5,498 nt of DNA, taken from NCBI GenBank assembly GCA_003646715.1, contig QMLL01000141.1, positions 1-5,498 of the forward strand, read 5' to 3'. The notes below the pieces were generated by a model, which was not told where the DNA came from, did no database searches, and was given only the letters and a program-made list of their open reading frames with translations. This DNA comes from Deltaproteobacteria bacterium. GTDB lineage: Bacteria > Desulfobacterota > Syntrophobacteria > B119-G9. Of this stretch, positions 1 to 5,498 are shown piece after piece (position 1 is the first letter of the stretch; every line of letters begins with the position of its first letter). Made by a program: the position numbers and the translations under genes.

Positions 1-117
1 CGCAGAGAGTGTCGTGGGAACCTGCAGAACAAATACTTGAACAAGGGTTAGGACAGCTATAGAGCACAGAATCAGTGTTGCGATACTGGGAGCATCGCGC
101 TTAGTGATCTCGTTCAC
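1..117 (-). CDS. Unidentified protein with N-terminal membrane anchor or signal peptide (partial, 5' end only)
   Basis: An open frame runs from a start near 117 to the left edge of the window without a stop, so only about 39 residues are visible. I prefer the GTG at 115-117 because an AAGGA Shine-Dalgarno (125-129) lies 7 bases upstream. An in-frame ATG at 121-123 is only one base from that AAGGA, so it is a weaker choice, adding two residues. The visible protein begins with a short polar stretch containing K6-R7, then a hydrophobic run of about 20 residues (roughly 11-31, rich in L, V, I and A), then VPTTLSA. This fits a signal peptide or a single signal-anchor helix facing the periplasm. 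The frame begins 13 bases after the stop of the ribbon-helix-helix gene, so the two are probably co-transcribed. I do not recognise the family, and function cannot be inferred from this fragment. Confidence 0.6.
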   Translation of the reverse strand, partial: MNEITKRDAPSIATLILCSIAVLTLVQVFVLQVPTTLSA

Positions 118-130
118 TGGCATGTCCTTA

Positions 131-583
131 CTAATCAATTTCCGCATCATGGTGTTTCAGATTATGGTTTGTTTCTGACGGATGCCACCAGATTTTGCAC
201 TTTTCGCATAATATGGCCTCTGAAAAACAAATTCGGCAGTAAAGAGGACCGCCTTTCATTGCTTGGTTCATTCTGATTACTTCTTTGGGATCAGTGTTTT
301 TCTCCGCTTGAGTACAAGTAGTGTACGTTACTTTTGTTCCGCAATTGAGACACCGACCTACGTAGTGACTGTCCAGAAGCGCCTTGATATCCAGTGCTTG
401 CCTTTTGGACATTTTGCCACTACCCCCGCAAGCCGGACATGGAACGGCCATCTTGGACATTATGGCATCCCTTATGAACTCGGAACGATTAGGCAAAGTT
501 TTCAACAGGTTTGCCAGTTCTTTATCCACTTTAAAAGTTACCGTAACCGTATTACGGCTTTTGCAACTATTCTGGCTATCCAT
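131..583 (-). CDS. Ribbon-helix-helix (CopG/Arc-type) protein with two Cys-pair zinc knuckles, putative metal- or redox-responsive regulator
   Basis: The start is the ATG at 581-583, preceded by AGAGG (591-595) at 7-base spacing, giving 150 aa. A longer frame back to 712 exists, but its extra N-terminus lacks a ribosome site and does not look like part of the domain. Residues about 12-45 match a ribbon-helix-helix DNA-binding fold: an alternating beta strand (TVTVTFKV), helix A (DKELANLLKTL), then the typical turn and helix B (PNRSEFIRDAIMSKM). After it come Cys pairs at 49/52 (a CPACGGSGK knuckle resembling the DnaJ CxxCxGxG motif) and 78/81, which could form one zinc site. Pairs at 116/119 and 126/129, with His134 close by, could form a second. 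Proteins of this type usually bind operators as dimers and often control their own operon. Metal or redox sensing is inferred from the Cys pairs. The downstream gene with a hydrophobic N-terminus follows closely and may be a target. No ligand can be assigned. Confidence 0.82.
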   Translation of the reverse strand: MDSQNSCKSRNTVTVTFKVDKELANLLKTLPNRSEFIRDAIMSKMAVPCPACGGSGKMSKRQALDIKALLDSHYVGRCLNCGTKVTYTTCTQAEKNTDPKEVIRMNQAMKGGPLYCRICFSEAILCEKCKIWWHPSETNHNLKHHDAEID

Positions 584-590
584 CTTTTTT

Positions 591-595
591 CCTCT
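591..595 (-). promoter_or_regulatory. Ribosome binding site fixing the start of the ribbon-helix-helix gene
   Basis: On the minus strand AGAGG lies 7 bases before the ATG at 581-583. It is the reason for choosing the 150-aa product over a longer frame that begins at 712. Confidence 0.75.
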
Positions 596-615
596 TTTGC
601 AAATAGCGTGAATTG

Positions 616-667
616 TTGACCCTATATGCTTCAAAACAAGGGTAATACAAAATAATACCGAGGTCAA
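616..667. repeat. Nested inverted repeats in the leader of the ribbon-helix-helix gene (candidate operator)
   Basis: On the plus strand TTGACC (616-621) is repeated inverted as GGTCAA (662-667). Inside it, ACCCT (619-623) is inverted as AGGGT (639-643). The right-hand copies coincide with the candidate -35 and -10 boxes. Ribbon-helix-helix repressors commonly bind inverted repeats over their own promoter, so this is the obvious candidate site. The arms are short and a chance origin cannot be excluded. Confidence 0.3.
639..667 (-). promoter_or_regulatory. Possible sigma-70-type promoter for the ribbon-helix-helix operon
   Basis: Reading the minus strand, TTGACC (662-667) is a 5/6 match to a -35 box. 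It is followed after 17 bases by TACCCT (639-644), only a 3/6 match to a -10 box. It lies about 55 bases before the start codon, in the only gap between the response regulator and this gene. The -10 is weak, so this is tentative. An activator or relief of repression could compensate, and read-through from the response regulator gene is also possible, since I see no strong terminator after it. Confidence 0.3.
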
Positions 668-713
668 GCGGCATATCTGAACATGGCTGAAACAGGGAGG
701 GAAGTTACTCAAC

Positions 714-2129
714 TTATGAGAGCCCGTATTTCTTCAAGCGGTATGTTAAAATGTGACGGGGTGTTTTCAAGAATTTCGCTGTTTTTGTTTTATTAAAGCT
801 GCATTTCTTATAAGCTTCGGCAATAATTGCCTTTTCGGCTTCTTCCAGGGAAAAACCATCTTCGGGTAGCGTAAAATAAAAACCGCTCGATTTTGGTCCG
901 GAAGATAACGAAGGAAGTGTAAGGTCCCCCGCATTATCGTCCAATAAAAAATTGAGGTGCTTTGCTCGAATTACGGAGTCGTCTTCAAGCAAAACTATCC
1001 TTTCAATGGTGTTTCTCAGTTGTCGCACGTTTCCTGGCCAATTGAAATTTTCAAGAAATGTCTGGGCTTCCGGCGATATGTATCTGAAACGTTTTCCGTA
1101 CTTATTGTTGAATTTTTCCATGAAAAACTGGGTAAGAGGCATTATATCTTCTTTTCTTTTTCTGAGGGGAGGAAGTTCTATCTTGATGGTGGCAAGGCGA
1201 AAATAAAGATCAGGCCTGAAGTTGCCTTTTTTCACTTCCAGCCATAGATCCCGGTTGCAAGCCGCAATAAATCTAACGTCCACGTGTTTTTTCCTGGTTC
1301 CTCCGACAGGGTAAAATTCTTTTTCTTCGAGAACCCTCAACAATTTTGCCTGTATATCATGGCCCAGATCGGCAACCTCATCAAGGAAGAGAGATCCTTC
1401 GTTTGCGGCTTCAAGCAAACCTTTTTTCCCGCTCTGTCTGGCCCCTGTAAAAGAACCGGGCTCGTGGCCGAATAGTTCACTTTCTACTATTTCACTGGCA
1501 AATGCGGCACAATTTAAGGCGAGAAGAGGGCTTGCAGCTCTGGGACTATGAAAATGTATCAGTTTGGCAAAAAGTTCCTTGCCCACGCCGCTTTCTCCCT
1601 GCAGGAGTATACTTGCATCTGCGCTTTCCGCACTTTTTATGGCCAGTTCCTGAGCCGCAATAAAAGCCGGGCTCGAGCCAATCAGTCGATCAAGCTTATA
1701 AGCCTTTTTAAGTTGTCCTTTGAGACCTTCAATTTCTTTTTTCAGGCTAACAGTTTCCAGGGCATTTTTGATTGCTACATCGAACTCGTCAATATCAATT
1801 GGCTTGACCAGGTAATTCGAAGCGCCAAGCTTCATGGCGTGTACCACGTCTTTTACCTGGTCATACGCTGTGACCATTATCACTGCGGGGGGATGCTCGG
1901 TTTCTTTGAGTTTTTCAAGAACTTCCAGTCCCGACATATCAGGCAGTCCGATATCAAGAAGCACCAATTCGGGCCTTATTGTTTTTGCCAGTTCCAGTGC
2001 CCTGTGGCCGTCAGCTGCTTCAATGGTATGGTAGTGTTTTTTCAAAAACCTGTTGACAGATTTTCGGAAGGTTGTCTCGTCATCAACTATTAAAATGGAA
2101 TACTTGTATTTCTGGGTTTCTTCATTCAT
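714..2129 (-). CDS. NtrC-family sigma-54-dependent response regulator
   Basis: This 471-aa protein has the full three-domain layout. The receiver domain (about 10-122) has the acidic pair D16/D17, phospho-acceptor D59 in LVLLDIGLPDMSG, T87 and K109. A charged helical linker (about 123-150) follows. The AAA+ domain (about 150-385) has Walker A GESGVGKE (178-185), Walker B GSLFLDE (245-251), arginine-finger candidates R305 and R311, and sensor II WPGNVRQLRN (364-373). The C-terminal Fis-type helix-turn-helix (about 427-471) ends TYRLKKYGLS. Phosphorylation should drive oligomerisation and ATP-dependent opening of sigma-54 promoters. The sigma-54 contact loop reads GSFTGA (225-230) instead of the usual GAFTGA, and the residue before it is Pro. 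The start codon overlaps the end of the kinase gene by 8 bases and has no strong ribosome site, which suggests translational coupling. The kinase is almost certainly its partner. Target genes cannot be named, as I found no convincing -24/-12 element in the window. Confidence 0.95.
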   Translation of the reverse strand: MNEETQKYKYSILIVDDETTFRKSVNRFLKKHYHTIEAADGHRALELAKTIRPELVLLDIGLPDMSGLEVLEKLKETEHPPAVIMVTAYDQVKDVVHAMKLGASNYLVKPIDIDEFDVAIKNALETVSLKKEIEGLKGQLKKAYKLDRLIGSSPAFIAAQELAIKSAESADASILLQGESGVGKELFAKLIHFHSPRAASPLLALNCAAFASEIVESELFGHEPGSFTGARQSGKKGLLEAANEGSLFLDEVADLGHDIQAKLLRVLEEKEFYPVGGTRKKHVDVRFIAACNRDLWLEVKKGNFRPDLYFRLATIKIELPPLRKRKEDIMPLTQFFMEKFNNKYGKRFRYISPEAQTFLENFNWPGNVRQLRNTIERIVLLEDDSVIRAKHLNFLLDDNAGDLTLPSLSSGPKSSGFYFTLPEDGFSLEEAEKAIIAEAYKKCSFNKTKTAKFLKTPRHILTYRLKKYGLS

Positions 2130-4098
2130 CTTCAGCTACCGTATTCTCGTCATCGTTACCAGAAATTGGAAAATAGATATAGAAAGATGTTCCGGCTCCG
2201 GGTTTACTCGTAAAGTCAATGGCAGCCTGATGCTTGTCAATTATTTGCTGCGAGATATATAAGCCTAAACCACTTCCATGTACTTTTCTAGTGAAAAATG
2301 GGTCAAAAATCCTGTGCTGATCCTCGTGGCTTATGCCTGTACCATTGTCTTTTATCATAAGACCAATTCGACTTTTTTCCACTTCAAGAAAAGTTCTTAA
2401 AACCAGTTCGCCACCGTTGGGCATGGCCTCAAGGGCATTTATGATCAGATTCATAATAACCTGCGCAATCTGATCAAAATCGCAGAAAACCGGCGGAAGG
2501 TCATTATTCAGATCTATTGTTACCTTTATTCCCTTCTTTCTTAATTGAGTTCTTGTGAGGTTATGGCAATAAGTAACAATTTCATTCAAGTTGTTTTCGG
2601 TTATTGCCGGTTTGCTTGGTCTTGCAAAACCCAGAACCTGTTTTACGATTCTATCTATTTTTTTTATTTCAAACTGGATATCTGCCATCATCTGGGCTTG
2701 ATCTTCGTTGAGTTCCAGTTCTCTGGCCAGCATTTGAATGTTTAAATGGATACTTGCTAGAGGATTACGAATTTCATGTGCAATTCCGGTTGCCAGTGTT
2801 CCAAGAGATTTCAGCCTTTCACTCTGGCGAAATCGCTCTTCCATCTTTCTTTCTTCGGTAATGTCTTTTTCGTAGTACACAACCCTTTCCAGTTCCCCTG
2901 AAGTGGAGAACACCGGGAATGCGTGGAACTGGTAATAGCCTCCCCATCTGGGGTGCTCGCCTTCTTCCTGCACGGGTTTGGCTGTTAAGAAGCAGAGCAG
3001 GATAGGGCAATTGGGAGGAGGGTCTTCTTCCTGATAGATTACCTGGTAATACTTTTTTCCGATTATGTCCTCGAGCCTCCCGTACTTTTTTCTAGTTGCC
3101 CTGTTAACCCTGTAGATGGAATAGTTGTAGTCAATCACGAATATGTTGTGCTGTATGGCGTCAAAACTGATTTCAAGCTCTGTTTTTGCCCTGCTTATTG
3201 ATTCCAGCAACTGGGCGTTGTCAATGGCGACTCCCAGTTGACGCCCCAGGGATATAAGAAAGGGCAAATGCCCTGCGCCCAGGCGCATGGGATCGTCATT
3301 GGTCAGGTAGAGGAGTCCCAGAAGAGTGTTTTTGCTGAAAAGCGGAATGCACAGAATTTCGTTGATGTCGTTTTCTCGCATTCGCTGGCGCAACAGCGGG
3401 AAAAAGATATGTTTTCTTTCCAGCCACTTAGGAGCGAAGGTTCTTTTAACAGATTCGAGCTGATACGATTCCACGCTGAATCTTTTCACATGATTGTACA
3501 GCTCCTTCCCAAAGCCTTTATAGGCGGAGAGGACAAAATCCCAGGTATCCTCTGTCCTCCCTTTTTCCATGGTATAAATCGCTCCCATTTTGAACTTGAA
3601 GGTATCAATTATCGCATCCAACGCACTCTGTAAGACAATGGATAGTTTTGGGGAAAGCTGTGTTGCTCTTGAAATCTCGTATAATATTTGAAGCTGGTTT
3701 TCCCAATGATCGAGCCTGAATGTATCGTCGTCCTCTACAAGAGGTGAAATGATAGCTAGTTTTACCGGTTTTTGGTCAAGCAGGAACGGAAAACTTCGAA
3801 CCCTGTACTGGGCACCGGGATCATCAGTCGACTCGTAAATGCCGAAGAGCTGGTCAGCTGGTTTTTTGTCTAAAGGGAGAGTATTATCGAGTTGTTTGGA
3901 TTTAAAGAGCTGGTCAAATCTTTTTCCTAAAACGTTTCCAAACGTGTTGGCCGTGAGTTCGTTTACTGCCAGGATTTCATTTTCGTCGTTGAATATAATA
4001 ACGCCGTGGCCAAGTTCGCTGAGGATCTTCCCCCAATAGGGTATATCTTCAATGCTCCAGGGTTCAGCAAGAGACAATGTCTCAATTTTTCCTTCCAA
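2122..4098 (-). CDS. Soluble PAS-GAF-PAS sensor histidine kinase, partner of the adjacent NtrC-type regulator
   Basis: The protein has 658 aa. The start is TTG (4096-4098) with AGGAG (4108-4112) 9 bases upstream. An in-frame TAA lies only a few codons further up, with no other start between, so TTG is the only reasonable choice. Domains in order: PAS-like (about 20-118), GAF (about 134-298), a second PAS (about 305-415), HisKA (about 430-495) with the phospho-His H441 in GIAHEIRNPLASI, and HATPase (about 535-645). The HATPase has N554 (NLIINALEAM), the G1 box D584-N-G-T-G, the F box FDPFFTRK (598-605) and the G2 box GSGLGLYIS (608-616). No transmembrane segment or signal peptide is seen, so it should sense a cytoplasmic signal: a small ligand through GAF, or redox or ligand through PAS. 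The second PAS has C364 and C369 in a NCPILLC segment, possibly functional. The stop overlaps the regulator start by 8 bases, marking one operon. The stimulus is unknown. Confidence 0.95.
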   Translation of the reverse strand: MEGKIETLSLAEPWSIEDIPYWGKILSELGHGVIIFNDENEILAVNELTANTFGNVLGKRFDQLFKSKQLDNTLPLDKKPADQLFGIYESTDDPGAQYRVRSFPFLLDQKPVKLAIISPLVEDDDTFRLDHWENQLQILYEISRATQLSPKLSIVLQSALDAIIDTFKFKMGAIYTMEKGRTEDTWDFVLSAYKGFGKELYNHVKRFSVESYQLESVKRTFAPKWLERKHIFFPLLRQRMRENDINEILCIPLFSKNTLLGLLYLTNDDPMRLGAGHLPFLISLGRQLGVAIDNAQLLESISRAKTELEISFDAIQHNIFVIDYNYSIYRVNRATRKKYGRLEDIIGKKYYQVIYQEEDPPPNCPILLCFLTAKPVQEEGEHPRWGGYYQFHAFPVFSTSGELERVVYYEKDITEERKMEERFRQSERLKSLGTLATGIAHEIRNPLASIHLNIQMLARELELNEDQAQMMADIQFEIKKIDRIVKQVLGFARPSKPAITENNLNEIVTYCHNLTRTQLRKKGIKVTIDLNNDLPPVFCDFDQIAQVIMNLIINALEAMPNGGELVLRTFLEVEKSRIGLMIKDNGTGISHEDQHRIFDPFFTRKVHGSGLGLYISQQIIDKHQAAIDFTSKPGAGTSFYIYFPISGNDDENTVAEDE

Positions 4099-4107
4099 TT
4101 TTTCTCG

Positions 4108-4112
4108 CTCCT
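4108..4112 (-). promoter_or_regulatory. Ribosome binding site supporting the TTG start of the histidine kinase
   Basis: AGGAG on the minus strand lies 9 bases before TTG (4096-4098). With an in-frame stop just upstream and no ATG or GTG in between, it fixes this non-standard start. Confidence 0.75.
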
Positions 4113-4141
4113 GTGCAGTCGTTATGATTTACCCACGATAT

Positions 4142-4185
4142 TTGTTTATCCGGGTATTCCAGGAAAAGCAATACAAAGTAAACAA
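4142..4185. repeat. 7-bp inverted repeat in the spacer before the kinase gene
   Basis: TTGTTTA (4142-4148) is repeated inverted as TAAACAA (4179-4185), enclosing a weaker CCGGG/CCAGG pairing (4150-4154 and 4159-4163, four of five pairs). It sits in the 160-bp gap between the lyase stop and the kinase start. No T-run follows on either strand, so it does not look like a terminator. It could be an operator or a leader hairpin. The rest of this gap shows nothing else I can support; no clear sigma-70 or sigma-54 promoter was seen. Confidence 0.3.
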
Positions 4186-4258
4186 GCGCCTGAATTAGAG
4201 GGTATGAAGTTTGATCTATCTACTTTTCAGGAGGAGCTAGCATTTCCATTGGGCAACG

Positions 4259-5185
4259 TTATTCCGTTAGTAAACCGAAAGCTCTGGCTTGATCGTATAT
4301 CCGTTTGGCATTACGTAAAGAAGCACCGTCTATCATTTTGCCATCAATAGCTACGGCGCCGTGTTTTTCCTTTTTTGCTTTTTCATAGGCTTCCAGTACC
4401 TTTTTTGCCTGTTGAATTTCTCTTTCATCTGGTGAAAATGTCTTATTAATTGCATCAATCTGAGCGGGATGGATGGCCCATTTCCCGTCGCACCCAAGTG
4501 CTGCCGCCATGTTGCAAGAGTTCTGCAGGCCTTCAGGGTCTTTAAAGTTGCCGTATGGAGCGTCGATGGCAAGGAGGTTGGCGGCTTTTGCGGCCATGAT
4601 CATCCTGCTGAGAGGGAAATGGTATCTGTGTCCCGGATAAATTTCTTCCTCGTCTCCGTGAGAACTAATACCCACGTTTTTCATATTAACAGAGGCGCTG
4701 TAGTCGGATATTCCGAATACAAGTGTATCTAGCCTGTCACTTGCAATGGCAATTTCGTATGCATTTACAAGACCTTCCGCAGTTTCAATAGATGCTTCAA
4801 GGCGAATTCTATTTTTGATGCCCTTTTGGGATTCAATCTGGTCCAGCAACTTGCTGACCATGTAGACGTCGCACTTAGTGTTCACTTTAGGAATTATCAA
4901 TGAATCTATATTTTCGCCGGCTTTTTCGACCACATCGATGATGTCCCTGTATGCATAAGGGGTATCAAGACCATTGATCCTGAACGATCGGATTTTATCA
5001 CCCCAGTTTTCTTCCAAAAATGCTGAAACAACAAAGGAACGAGCATTTTCCTTTTCGTCCACCGGTACACTGTCTTCAAGATCAAGCATAATCTGGTCGG
5101 CGTTCAGGGATAGCGCTTTTTTTATCATCCGGGGATTGTTGCCCGGGACAGAAAGAATGCTTCTCCTTGGTCTTGGTGTTAACAT
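4259..5185 (-). CDS. HpcH/HpaI-family CoA-ester lyase (CitE / malyl-CoA lyase-like)
   Basis: Starting at the ATG at 5183-5185 gives 308 aa, usual for this family, and places the conserved RPRRSILSVPGNNPRM at the N-terminus. Upstream in-frame starts (ATG 5239, TTG 5266) would add residues unlike the family. The ribosome site is weak for all choices (AGAGAG about 10 bases before the ATG at 5185). Family features seen: LDLEDSV (34-40) with K45 after it, the CoA/substrate Arg in FRING (R69), the Mg-binding Glu in ASIETAEG (E134) and Asp in FGISDYSAS (D161), DAPYGNFKDPEGL (208-220) and WAIHPAQI (236-243). The tail AIDGKMIDGASLRNAKRI (279-296) resembles the C-terminal lid of malyl-CoA lyases. Known members reversibly cleave malyl-, methylmalyl- or citramalyl-CoA into acetyl- or propionyl-CoA plus glyoxylate or pyruvate, or act as a thioesterase, so the exact substrate is uncertain. 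There is no CitD/CitF neighbour here, so a citrate lyase beta subunit is less likely. The neighbouring ppdK suits a role in C2-C4 carbon metabolism. Expected to be cytoplasmic. Confidence 0.88.
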   Translation of the reverse strand: MLTPRPRRSILSVPGNNPRMIKKALSLNADQIMLDLEDSVPVDEKENARSFVVSAFLEENWGDKIRSFRINGLDTPYAYRDIIDVVEKAGENIDSLIIPKVNTKCDVYMVSKLLDQIESQKGIKNRIRLEASIETAEGLVNAYEIAIASDRLDTLVFGISDYSASVNMKNVGISSHGDEEEIYPGHRYHFPLSRMIMAAKAANLLAIDAPYGNFKDPEGLQNSCNMAAALGCDGKWAIHPAQIDAINKTFSPDEREIQQAKKVLEAYEKAKKEKHGAVAIDGKMIDGASLRNAKRIYDQARAFGLLTE

Positions 5186-5232
5186 TTTTGGTGACTCTCT
5201 TTTCGGCAATGAAGTGTTAAAGTTCGTACTAA

Positions 5233-5263
5233 CCAGCATTGCTGGACTCAATGTGACCAGCAA
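5233..5263. repeat. Alternating CCAGCA/TGCTGG elements upstream of the lyase
   Basis: On the plus strand CCAGCA-T-TGCTGG (5233-5245) is a perfect 13-bp palindrome. A third element, CCAGCAA (5257-5263), is an inverted match to TTGCTGG (5239-5245) and a direct repeat of the first arm 24 bases away. The elements lie 48-78 bases before the lyase ATG, where an operator would be expected. They could also form two mutually exclusive hairpins in the leader RNA. No convincing promoter is visible around them. Confidence 0.4.
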
Positions 5264-5325
5264 CAACGAACAATGAAAGCTCCTGGCTCAAGATAGCCTT
5301 AACAGAATAGGAGACTTTCATATAG

Positions 5326-5352
5326 AAGGGACGGCACAAGCCGTCCCTTTTT
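5326..5352 (-). terminator. Hairpin terminator after ppdK
   Basis: A perfect 10-bp stem, AAGGGACGGC (5326-5335) with GCCGTCCCTT (5340-5349), encloses a 4-base loop and begins 8 bases past the ppdK stop. In the ppdK direction it is followed by the moderately U-rich TTCTATAT. In the plus direction a clean run of five T follows the stem (5348-5352), so the structure may work both ways. No plus-strand gene in the window needs it. Confidence 0.8.
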
Positions 5353-5357
5353 CATTA

Positions 5358-5498
5358 CTATTTTTGTTTTTCTTTTAAAGCTGCATGCGCAGCCGCCAGC
5401 CTGGCTATGGGTACTCTAAAGGGTGAACAGCTCACGTAGTCGAGACCTACTCTGTGACAGAAGTCGATAGAACTGGGCTCACCACCATGTTCACCACA
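5358..5498 (-). CDS. ppdK: Pyruvate phosphate dikinase, C-terminal end (partial, 3' end only)
   Basis: The frame enters from the right edge and ends at TAG (5358-5360), giving 46 residues. It matches the end of the PEP/pyruvate-binding TIM-barrel of PPDK: CGEHGGEPSSIDFCHRVGL (1-19), then DYVSCSPFRVPIARLAAAHAAL (20-41). The Cys in VSCSPFR (residue 24 of the fragment, about 5427-5429) corresponds to the proton-donating active-site Cys of the family (Cys831 of the Clostridium symbiosum enzyme). PPDK reversibly converts pyruvate, ATP and phosphate into PEP, AMP and pyrophosphate in the cytoplasm. The related enzymes PEP synthase and PTS enzyme I also end in this barrel, but GLDYVSCSPFRVPIARLAAA is the PPDK form. 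The natural C-terminus is present, shortly after the conserved motif, as usual for the family. It is followed by a hairpin terminator, so it probably forms a separate transcript from the lyase. Confidence 0.93.
   Translation of the reverse strand, partial: CGEHGGEPSSIDFCHRVGLDYVSCSPFRVPIARLAAAHAALKEKQK

Noticed and set aside
263..619. Plus-strand open frames of 75-118 codons opposite the RHH gene
   Set aside because: They are antisense shadows of a gene with a clear domain and ribosome site, and their translations show no recognisable motif.
702..715. AAGTT/AACTT hairpin at the end of the response regulator gene as a terminator
   Set aside because: It has only five AT-rich pairs overlapping the stop codon and no T-run follows, so it is too weak to call.
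1548..2093. Plus-strand frame of 181 codons opposite the response regulator
   Set aside because: It lies antisense to the conserved receiver and AAA+ region. Its length follows from the codon pattern of the real gene, and the protein looks random.
4006..4350. Plus-strand frame of 114 codons crossing the lyase-kinase gap, with an AGGAGGAG near 4230
   Set aside because: The Shine-Dalgarno-like string is not followed by a suitable start at proper spacing, and the frame overlaps the antisense ends of two real genes.
5186..5266. Longer lyase beginning at TTG 5266 or ATG 5239
   Set aside because: The 18-27 extra residues have no family counterpart and neither start has a ribosome site. The ATG at 5185 gives the usual length and N-terminus.
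5268..5284. Possible sigma-54 (-24/-12) element upstream of the lyase, reading AGGAGC then TTGTT on the minus strand
   Set aside because: The GG-N10 spacing is present, but the second element has GT instead of GC and the flanking bases fit poorly, so it is likely chance.

Overview
The window carries bacterial genes all on the minus strand, so the gene order in the direction of transcription runs from right to left. Family signatures point to an anaerobic, Desulfobacterota (deltaproteobacterial)-type genome. They are a soluble PAS/GAF histidine kinase paired with a sigma-54 activator, a ribbon-helix-helix protein fused to Cys-pair zinc knuckles, and a pyruvate phosphate dikinase next to a malyl-CoA-lyase-like enzyme. 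That taxonomic guess is an inference from gene types, not a database result. Base composition looks even and moderate, with no visible transferred island, IS element, CRISPR array, tRNA or rRNA.

Layout from right to left: (1) 5358-5498, the last 46 codons of pyruvate phosphate dikinase (ppdK), including its catalytic-Cys motif, followed by a perfect 10-bp GC-rich hairpin (5326-5352). (2) A 172-bp intergenic region with three alternating CCAGCA/TGCTGG elements, then a HpcH/HpaI (CitE/Mcl-like) CoA-ester lyase (4259-5185). (3) A 160-bp spacer with a 7-bp inverted repeat, then a two-gene operon: a PAS-GAF-PAS histidine kinase starting at TTG (2122-4098) that overlaps by 8 bases an NtrC-class response regulator (714-2129). 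(4) A 130-bp spacer with a possible promoter and inverted repeats, then a 150-aa ribbon-helix-helix/zinc-knuckle regulator (131-583). (5) Just behind it, the start of an unidentified protein with an N-terminal hydrophobic segment, running off the left edge (1-117).

How they may work together: PPDK interconverts pyruvate and phosphoenolpyruvate. The lyase probably cleaves or forms a C-C bond in a malyl/citramalyl-type CoA ester, so the right half concerns C2/C3/C4 carbon flow. The kinase has no membrane segment and three sensory modules, so it should read a cytoplasmic signal and pass phosphate to the regulator, which then activates sigma-54 promoters located elsewhere or nearby. The small regulator plus membrane/secreted protein look like a separate, possibly metal- or redox-responsive unit. 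Nothing here amounts to a clearly new defence or mobile system. The more unusual items are the ribbon-helix-helix/zinc-knuckle fusion with its inverted-repeat leader, the repeats before the lyase, the Cys pair in the second PAS domain and the GSFTGA loop variant.
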